From contig CAKOWF010000017.1 of the NCBI GenBank assembly GCA_934122215.1, forward strand, positions 1-20,264: a DNA stretch of 20,264 nt. The letters run 5' to 3'. The notes beneath the pieces are model-generated. The model was not told where the DNA came from. It saw only the letters and a list, made by a program, of their open reading frames with translations, and made no database searches. A program made the translations under genes and the position numbers. Within the stretch, counting starts at the first letter, position 1, and each line of letters begins with the position of its first letter. Shown one piece after another: positions 15,442 through 20,264 of the stretch. Origin of the DNA: an uncultured Bacilli bacterium (GTDB lineage: Bacteria > Bacillota_I > Bacilli_A > RF39 > UBA660).

Positions 15442-15915
15442 CATGTTAATTTTATCACTATTTATTTTTTTAGTCAATTCTTTAGCTTCTAATTCTTCTT
15501 TTATTTTAAATAAATTACCATTTATAACTATTGGAGACATTCCTTCTATTTCATCTTCTAACATATTATTAGGTATTTCATTATATAAAAATATTGGTTT
15601 TCGTTCTAAATAAGTATCATACATTTCTAACAAAGTTGCTCCACCTATATAATTTTCATATATTTTTCCATCTTTTATCTTGTCAAAATTTAATACTAGT
15701 GTTGCATCACAATTTTTTACTTTTTCTCTTGATATACTGAAACTTTCCTCACAAAATTTTTGATGTTTTATTTTATCACCTTTTATTTCTTCCTCTATGT
15801 ATGGTGTTTCATAATAATTAGGAAGGATTACATCATAATTCATTAATTTTAATGCTTTTTTAATTTCTTTTATGTATTTATAATTAAACTTGCTACATAC
15901 AATAAATATTTTCAT
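15439..15915 (-). CDS. Nucleoside 2-deoxyribosyltransferase-like protein
   Basis: A 158-residue soluble protein starting MKIFIVCSKFNYKYIKEIKKAL. The N-terminal strand-helix, a central segment NCDATLVLNFDKIKDGKIYENYIGGATLLEMYDTYLERKPIFLYN (about residues 88-132), and a C-terminal SPIVINGNLFKI strand resemble small Rossmann-like proteins of the nucleoside 2-deoxyribosyltransferase superfamily. In that group an Asp-containing strand and a GG-x-x-x-L-E-M segment line the active site, and E117 would be the catalytic candidate. Assignment is from fold pattern only. The ATG at 15915 has AAGGAG upstream, placed in the 3' end of the preceding gene, so the two are cotranscribed. Its last codons carry the promoter of the T-box leader. 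Confidence 0.6.
   Translation of the reverse strand: MKIFIVCSKFNYKYIKEIKKALKLMNYDVILPNYYETPYIEEEIKGDKIKHQKFCEESFSISREKVKNCDATLVLNFDKIKDGKIYENYIGGATLLEMYDTYLERKPIFLYNEIPNNMLEDEIEGMSPIVINGNLFKIKEELEAKELTKKINSDKINM
15449..15477 (-). promoter_or_regulatory. Promoter of the T-box/serS transcript
   Basis: TTGACT (15477-15472) and TAAAAT (15454-15449) on the minus strand are 17 bp apart, inside the 3' end of the deoxyribosyltransferase-like gene. The predicted start near 15441 is just before the first base of Stem I of the T-box. Confidence 0.7.
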
Positions 15916-15917
15916 AA

Positions 15918-16454
15918 TTATCTCCTTACATGTTGTTTTTTCAAATCATATTCTATGTTTTCTAAATTAATTTCTTGACTTATTTTTTCATTATTTATTT
16001 CAATTAATAATTTATGATTTTTATCTATTTCTTTATATGCTTCTTTTACATCTTTTCTTTTTTTATCTATTGATAATTCTAAATTCTCTATATTTGATGT
16101 AATATTTTTAATATTTAAATTTTTAAGTTGTTTTCTTATTTTTAGAATTTGTAAAACATTAATTCCAAAATTAGTCAGTAATATTATTGAACTTATTATT
16201 ACAATTGGCAATAATCTTGTAAAACAGAATAAAAGACAAAATGAACTTATCAATAAAATTTTTCTTCTTTTATTTGGCAATTCACTTTTTAAATCATTAT
16301 ATCTATTTTGTTGTAACTTTAAGTCATTCAACTGACTATTAAGGCTCGCTAATAATTGTTTTGAAGAATTATATTTATCCTGACTATTTGTTAATTTTTC
16401 TTTAATATTTTTTTCTTGTTCTAATAAATTACTACTATTATATATATTATCCAT
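15918..16454 (-). CDS. Coiled-coil protein with a central membrane hairpin
   Basis: A 178-residue protein that matches no family I recognise. An N-terminal coiled coil (about residues 10-60, rich in Lys, Gln, Asn and Leu) is followed by two adjacent hydrophobic segments (about 66-85 and 86-106) and a second coiled coil (about 107-170). Both coiled coils would lie on the same side of the membrane and could pack together. The product ends three bases before the start of the next gene, so it forms a two-gene operon with the deoxyribosyltransferase-like protein. The ATG at 16454 has GGGAG eleven bases upstream. Its promoter is at 16478-16506. Confidence 0.7.
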   Translation of the reverse strand: MDNIYNSSNLLEQEKNIKEKLTNSQDKYNSSKQLLASLNSQLNDLKLQQNRYNDLKSELPNKRRKILLISSFCLLFCFTRLLPIVIISSIILLTNFGINVLQILKIRKQLKNLNIKNITSNIENLELSIDKKRKDVKEAYKEIDKNHKLLIEINNEKISQEINLENIEYDLKKQHVRR

Positions 16455-16469
16455 TATACGACCAACTCC

Positions 16470-16506
16470 CTATAAATAGTATATTATAATTTATAGAAAT
16501 TTGCAA
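16470..16506 (-). promoter_or_regulatory. Promoter of the coiled-coil/deoxyribosyltransferase operon with inverted repeat
   Basis: On the minus strand TTGCAA (16506-16501) and TATACT (16483-16478) are 17 bp apart. An inverted repeat CTATAAAT (16470-16477) / ATTTATAG (16489-16496) brackets the -10, which is a possible operator. The -35 overlaps the end of the upstream terminator region. Confidence 0.5.
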
Positions 16507-16530
16507 ACAAAAGAAGCATTTAAATGCTTC
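16504..16530 (-). terminator. Terminator downstream of the DUF1016 gene / candidate small RNA
   Basis: On the minus strand the palindrome GAAGCATTTAAATGCTTC (16530-16513) is followed by TTTTGTTTG. It closes the comEA-comEC-DUF1016 transcript or a separate small RNA covering 16504-16600. Confidence 0.7.
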
Positions 16531-16600
16531 ATCTATATAAACGCTAAAACGATTAGCGGCCCCATTTAGATTCTATCTAATTATTGATAGAATCTATTTA
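16504..16600 (-). ncRNA. Candidate structured RNA: three consecutive hairpins
   Basis: The 268-bp gap between two genes contains a perfect 11-bp stem (16586-16596 with 16567-16577, 8-base loop), then GGGGC, then a 6-bp stem CGCTAA/TTAGCG (16542-16547 with 16553-16558, 5-base loop), then the terminator hairpin. GC content is locally raised (GGGGCCGC) compared with the flanks. On the minus strand a TATAAT (16647-16642) about 45 bases upstream could give a separate start. It matches no RNA family I know. It may be a stable small RNA, a 3'-UTR element or a pair of terminators; the strand is inferred from the terminator. The rest of the gap, 16601-16722, shows nothing else but AT-rich sequence. 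Confidence 0.35.
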
Positions 16601-16722
16601 ATAATATATATTCTATTTCTTAATATATCCATTACACAAATATTATACATTTTATTATATTCGTTTTATTTTATTTTGTTACTTTTTAAGATCGATTTAA
16701 ATAATTTTTTACATATATGTTT

Positions 16723-17610
16723 TTAAATCAATTCATATTCTCTAATAGAAATTCTTTCATCAGAACAATATTCAATAACAAACTTATTTTCTTTTTTACA
16801 AATTAATATACCTATTGTACTATTATTACTGATTTCTTTTATATTTTTATCTATATAATTCATGTATTTTTGTATTTGAGAAATATACTCTACTTTAAAT
16901 TCAGTTATTTTAAGTTCTACCACTACATAAGCATTATATTTAATATTAAATAATAATAAATCTATTTTATGATAATTATCTCCAATTTTGATTTTATACT
17001 CACTACCAATAAAACAAAATGAATTGCCTAATTCTTTCATAAATGATTCAATGTCTTCAAGAATTAAATTATGTAATGCTTTTTCAGTAATTATTTCTAT
17101 ATTGTTTTTGTTCTTTATTAATATTGGATTAGGAACTAAGTCATTCATTTCTAAGTTATCATTATTAACTATTTTATTTTTTGTTTCTATCGGTAATCTT
17201 TCATACTCTTTATTTTTTATTTTTGTTTCTAATTCACGAACTGAAATATTTTGCTCTCTAGTTATATTAATGTAATAATTAATACAATTTATATCTAAAG
17301 AAAACAATAATCTAATATGACTCCAGCTTAATTGTGTCCACATTGTGGACACTTTTTCATTACTAAACACAGAATAGAATTGTTTCATTCTAAACAAAGT
17401 CCTTCTATTATATTTTTTGCCAACTTCTACAACTAATTTTTTTGAATAATCATCAATAACATTATCACCATATTTTCCACCCGCCTCATTTAATAGCCTG
17501 CCAATTTCATAATATGTAATAACAGTATTTCTTTCTTTTGAATAATCTTTTACTTTTGAATATATTTCATTGTTAATAATTTTATTTTTTATCTCATCAT
17601 AATAATTCAT
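16723..17610 (-). CDS. YhcG/DUF1016-family PDDEXK nuclease
   Basis: A 295-residue protein. The N-terminal DUF1016 domain (about residues 1-145) has the family hallmark LSWSH (94-98) and a helical region predicted to bind DNA or mediate oligomerisation. The C-terminal PDDEXK nuclease domain (about 165-285) shows IDLLLFN followed by VVVELK, that is the D...ExK catalytic signature. Substrate and role of the family are not established, although such genes often sit with restriction or defence genes. The ATG at 17610 overlaps the comEC stop (ATGA) and AAAGGAG lies upstream, so it is translationally coupled to comEC. It is a paralogue of the partial gene at 1-354. A perfect 8-3-8 palindrome at 17334-17352 encodes V87-Q93. 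Confidence 0.9.
   Translation of the reverse strand: MNYYDEIKNKIINNEIYSKVKDYSKERNTVITYYEIGRLLNEAGGKYGDNVIDDYSKKLVVEVGKKYNRRTLFRMKQFYSVFSNEKVSTMWTQLSWSHIRLLFSLDINCINYYINITREQNISVRELETKIKNKEYERLPIETKNKIVNNDNLEMNDLVPNPILIKNKNNIEIITEKALHNLILEDIESFMKELGNSFCFIGSEYKIKIGDNYHKIDLLLFNIKYNAYVVVELKITEFKVEYISQIQKYMNYIDKNIKEISNNSTIGILICKKENKFVIEYCSDERISIREYELI
17334..17352. repeat. Perfect 8-3-8 palindrome inside the second DUF1016 gene
   Basis: Arms GTGTCCAC (17334-17341) and GTGGACAC (17345-17352) flank ATT. It is nt 259-277 of the reading frame, encoding VSTMWTQ before LSWSH. Position, arm length and spacer length are identical to the palindrome at 78-96, but five of the eight arm base pairs are different. 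Confidence 0.9.
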
Positions 17611-19613
17611 TTCTTACTCCTTTCATATGTATTACATGTCCTAATCCTATATTCATTTTTATTTAGTTCAATCTTTATGCTCCCATCATTATCAGTTCTA
17701 TAAATCTTACTGCTTTTTAAAGTATCTAATACAGATTCTTTAGGGTGACCATATCTATTATTTTTTCCAACACTAATAATAGAATGTTTAGGATTTATCT
17801 CATTTATAAATTTTTCACTACTACTAGTATTTGATCCATGATGACCAACTTTAAGAAAATCAATATTACTCAAATTGTATTTTTCTAATATATCTTTTTC
17901 TCTTTTGATAGAAGCATCTCCCATAAAAAGAAATTTATTATTATTGTAATTTAAATAAATAACAGAACTATTAGTATTTTCATCATCATAAATACTGGTA
18001 TTTAAAAAATGTAATTCATATTTATCTATATTTAATTCTTTAATACATGAATAATATTTAATATTTTTTTCTTTTAAAATACTAATTAATTCATTTTCTA
18101 AATTATTTAACTCACCACAATTAAATACTACATTTTCTACTTTAAAATTATTTACTAAGCTAATAGCATTACCCATATGATCATAATCTCCATGAGTTAA
18201 AATTAAATAATCTATTTTCCTTATTCCAACACTTTTAAAATAAGGAATTAATATGTTACTAGTTTGATCTTTATATATATTACCACCCGTATCAATTAAA
18301 ATATTACCTTTATTATGTTCTAATTCAATTAAACTAGAATCTCCTTGTCCAACATCTAATACAGTAATTCTTGAATAGTTATTAAAATAATTAATATTAT
18401 GATGAATTATAAGTATAATTAATAATATAAAAATATAATTATATTTTTTATTTAATATTTTGCTTAAAATAAAATATATAATAATGTAATATATAATTAT
18501 TAAAAACAAAGGTACTTTTTTAAAGGTAAATATAAACAAATCTATTTTACTTAAATTAAGTGATAAAAATTCTAATATATTAATAAATATATCTAATATA
18601 CATATTAAATTAGGAAATATAAAGGTAATTAAAGTTAATGGAAAAATAATAAAAGTTATAAATGGTATAAATATAATATTGAGTAATGGACTTAAAAAAT
18701 TAACTGAATAAAAATTATTTATTAATATTGGTATACTTACTATGAAAGATATAATAGATGTTATTAATATCTTTAAAATATAGTTACTTGGTATTTTTTT
18801 ACTAAATAGTATTAAAGTAAAAGTTATTAAAAATGTAAAAACAAAGCCTACTTGATAAATATAATATGGATTATAACTAAGACATATTAAGAAAATATAC
18901 ACTAATAGTTTTAAAGTACTTATATTTAATTTATATAATTTATTTATATTTATTAATATAGTAAGTAGTGATGCTCTTACTACTGACACTGAGTAATTAG
19001 TTATAAACATATAAAATAGCAAAAATAAAGTTATTAATAATAGTATTATTTTTTTATTTTTGATTATTTTTTTGAGTATAAAAGTTAATATGCTTATAAA
19101 TAGTGTTATATGCATTCCTGATATAGCAAATAAATGGCTTATACCATTTATTTTGAAGCTATCTTTTATTTCATTTTCTAGATTATTTTCCCCTACTATA
19201 AATAAACTAAAATATTTATGTTTTTCTGTTCTTTCTTTTATTTTATTTTTTATTTTATATAATATATTTTTGTTTTCTTTTATTAATGTTATTTTTTTTG
19301 ATTCTATTTTATGTACTATTCTTTTACCTAACATATATTTTTTATAATTAAATAGATTAAAGTTTGTATTTGGTTCTATTTCTTTTATATCACCTTCTAC
19401 CTTTACAGTATCTCCTATTTTGTAGTTAAATTCATCATAGTAATATACTATTATTTGTTCTAGATTAATTACTGTATAGTTTTCTTTTACCTTATAATCA
19501 ATTATCTTACCTATTACATAGTTACTATTAGGATTATAATCATATTTTATTTGCAGTCTAAAAATGAATATAATTATTAAACTAAATAGTAATAGAATCT
19601 TTAATTTTTTCAT
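17607..19613 (-). CDS. comEC: DNA-uptake channel protein ComEC/Rec2
   Basis: The membrane channel for transforming single-stranded DNA. It has 668 residues: an N-terminal TM helix (about 4-20), an OB-fold-like DUF4131 domain (about 25-110), the ComEC competence domain with many TM helices (about 140-405, including the ISHLFAISGMHITLF signature at about 154-168), and a C-terminal metallo-beta-lactamase-type domain. The latter shows DVGQGDSSLI, HGDYDH (474-479), MGDAS (564-568), VGHHGSN (589-595) and a late YGHP. The metal-binding motifs look intact, so nuclease activity of the C-terminal domain is plausible. Its start overlaps the end of comEA by 32 bp, and its stop overlaps the start of the DUF1016 nuclease gene. 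Confidence 0.95.
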   Translation of the reverse strand: MKKLKILLLFSLIIIFIFRLQIKYDYNPNSNYVIGKIIDYKVKENYTVINLEQIIVYYYDEFNYKIGDTVKVEGDIKEIEPNTNFNLFNYKKYMLGKRIVHKIESKKITLIKENKNILYKIKNKIKERTEKHKYFSLFIVGENNLENEIKDSFKINGISHLFAISGMHITLFISILTFILKKIIKNKKIILLLITLFLLFYMFITNYSVSVVRASLLTILININKLYKLNISTLKLLVYIFLICLSYNPYYIYQVGFVFTFLITFTLILFSKKIPSNYILKILITSIISFIVSIPILINNFYSVNFLSPLLNIIFIPFITFIIFPLTLITFIFPNLICILDIFINILEFLSLNLSKIDLFIFTFKKVPLFLIIIYYIIIYFILSKILNKKYNYIFILLIILIIHHNINYFNNYSRITVLDVGQGDSSLIELEHNKGNILIDTGGNIYKDQTSNILIPYFKSVGIRKIDYLILTHGDYDHMGNAISLVNNFKVENVVFNCGELNNLENELISILKEKNIKYYSCIKELNIDKYELHFLNTSIYDDENTNSSVIYLNYNNNKFLFMGDASIKREKDILEKYNLSNIDFLKVGHHGSNTSSSEKFINEINPKHSIISVGKNNRYGHPKESVLDTLKSSKIYRTDNDGSIKIELNKNEYRIRTCNTYERSKK

Positions 19614-20226
19614 ACAAAGATTCTCCTATTCCAGATACATTTTTTATATCTTCTATAGTTTTAAATTTATTTTCTTTTCGATATTCTATTATCTTCTCAG
19701 CTGTTTTTTCTCCTATTCCATTTAGTTTAGTTAATTCTTCTTTTGTAGCATTATTTATTGATATTTTTGTATTTTGGTTGTCTTCTATCTTGTCTTCATT
19801 TGTTTCTTTACTTACACATCCGTCATTGGTTATTTTTGGACATTCACATTCTAAATAAACATATTCTGTTTTTACTTCTTCTTTTAGATCATTTTTATTA
19901 TATATTACTATTACCATTTCATCTAATAACTTTTTTGCTTGATTTATATTTATTGTTAAAGCATTTTGTGTAAATCCACCTGATATATTTATTAAATCTA
20001 TTACTCTTGAATTTTCTTCCATTTTATATACACCAGGATTTATTACTTCTCCTTTTATTTCTACTGTTATATAGTTTTTTATTTCTTCTACTTCTTCTAT
20101 TTCTTTTATTATATTTGGTTCATTATTTTCTACTACTTCTGATTCTACTTTATTGGTGTTTATGATATGTATAGTTATTGATATCAATATTATTATTGTT
20201 GTTATTATTGTAATTATCTTTTTCAT
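19582..20226 (-). CDS. comEA: Competence DNA-binding protein ComEA
   Basis: Binds double-stranded DNA outside the membrane and hands it to ComEC. From the chosen start it has 214 residues: an N-terminal TM anchor (about 2-20), an acidic linker, an SLBB domain (about 50-108, YITVEIKGEVINPGVYKM...VIDLINISGGF), a linker with three Cys (CECPK and DGCVS), and a C-terminal double helix-hairpin-helix (about 150-214, ISINNATKEELTKLNGIGEKTAEKIIEYR). The ATG at 20226 has AAAGGA at correct spacing. An in-frame TTG at 20250 has no Shine-Dalgarno and is rejected. First gene of comEA-comEC-DUF1016; the promoter is probably just outside or at the very edge of the window. Confidence 0.94.
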   Translation of the reverse strand: MKKIITIITTIIILISITIHIINTNKVESEVVENNEPNIIKEIEEVEEIKNYITVEIKGEVINPGVYKMEENSRVIDLINISGGFTQNALTININQAKKLLDEMVIVIYNKNDLKEEVKTEYVYLECECPKITNDGCVSKETNEDKIEDNQNTKISINNATKEELTKLNGIGEKTAEKIIEYRKENKFKTIEDIKNVSGIGESLYEKIKDSITI

Positions 20227-20264
20227 ATGTTCCTTTCTTAACCCTTTCAATATATATCATATAA

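Noticed and set aside
1..20264. Mycoplasma-type genetic code (TGA as Trp)
   Set aside because: Trp residues in conserved motifs are encoded by TGG, and TGA acts as a stop at the ends of several genes.
1..20264. CRISPR array, tRNA, rRNA or insertion sequence
   Set aside because: I looked for regularly spaced repeats, cloverleaf-like GC-rich segments and transposase ORFs and saw none.

Overview
The window is a very AT-rich, gene-dense bacterial stretch, almost all of it transcribed from the minus strand. The gene set (ComEA/ComEC, a SerS T-box leader, an SPFH/YdjI-type operon, MiaB, RF1, PrmC) and the strong Shine-Dalgarno sequences point to Bacillota. An uncultured gut Bacilli/Clostridia or RF39-like lineage with a compact genome is my best guess. 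Trp is encoded by TGG and TGA is used as a stop (for example at the end of comEC and of the small ORF before serS), so this is the standard code and not the Mycoplasma code. No tRNA, rRNA, IS element or CRISPR array is visible.

Layout from left to right: (1) 1-354 is the N-terminal part of a YhcG/DUF1016-type nuclease gene cut by the window edge. (2) 449-4232 is a two-gene operon with an MMPL/RND-type exporter and a secreted heptad-repeat partner, controlled by a divergent TetR-family gene (4407-4964) with a candidate operator between them. (3) 4992-9013 is a translation-centred operon, miaB - prfA - DUF3419-like - prmC, with overlapping genes; it ends in a terminator shared with tetR. (4) 9083-10315 is a single membrane glycosyltransferase with its own near-consensus promoter. 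(5) 10487-13647 is an operon of an SPFH/SHOCT protein (YdjI-like), a double zinc-ribbon membrane protein (YdjG-like) and a smaller membrane zinc-ribbon protein. (6) 13787-15477 is a serine T-box leader with promoter, a 55-codon coiled-coil ORF and serS. (7) 15439-16454 holds two small genes, a nucleoside deoxyribosyltransferase-like protein and a coiled-coil membrane protein. (8) 16498-16600 is a run of three hairpins. (9) 16723-20226 is comEA - comEC - DUF1016 nuclease, a DNA-uptake operon with a nuclease gene translationally coupled to its end.

The most unusual signal is shared by the two DUF1016 genes. At exactly the same gene coordinates (nt 259-277 of each reading frame) each carries a perfect inverted repeat of 8-3-8 architecture. 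The two palindromes differ in sequence at five of eight base pairs but stay fully complementary. They sit in otherwise conserved protein-coding sequence and so impose different peptides (WQTLSAK versus VSTMWTQ) just before the common LSWSH motif. This looks like selection on DNA or RNA symmetry inside a coding region, and may be a built-in recognition site of this nuclease family.

Much of the regulation can be read directly: near-consensus promoters with 16-17 bp spacers upstream of several operons, terminators that overlap stop codons, a T-box with a UCU (Ser) specifier, and a palindromic operator inside the exporter promoter.
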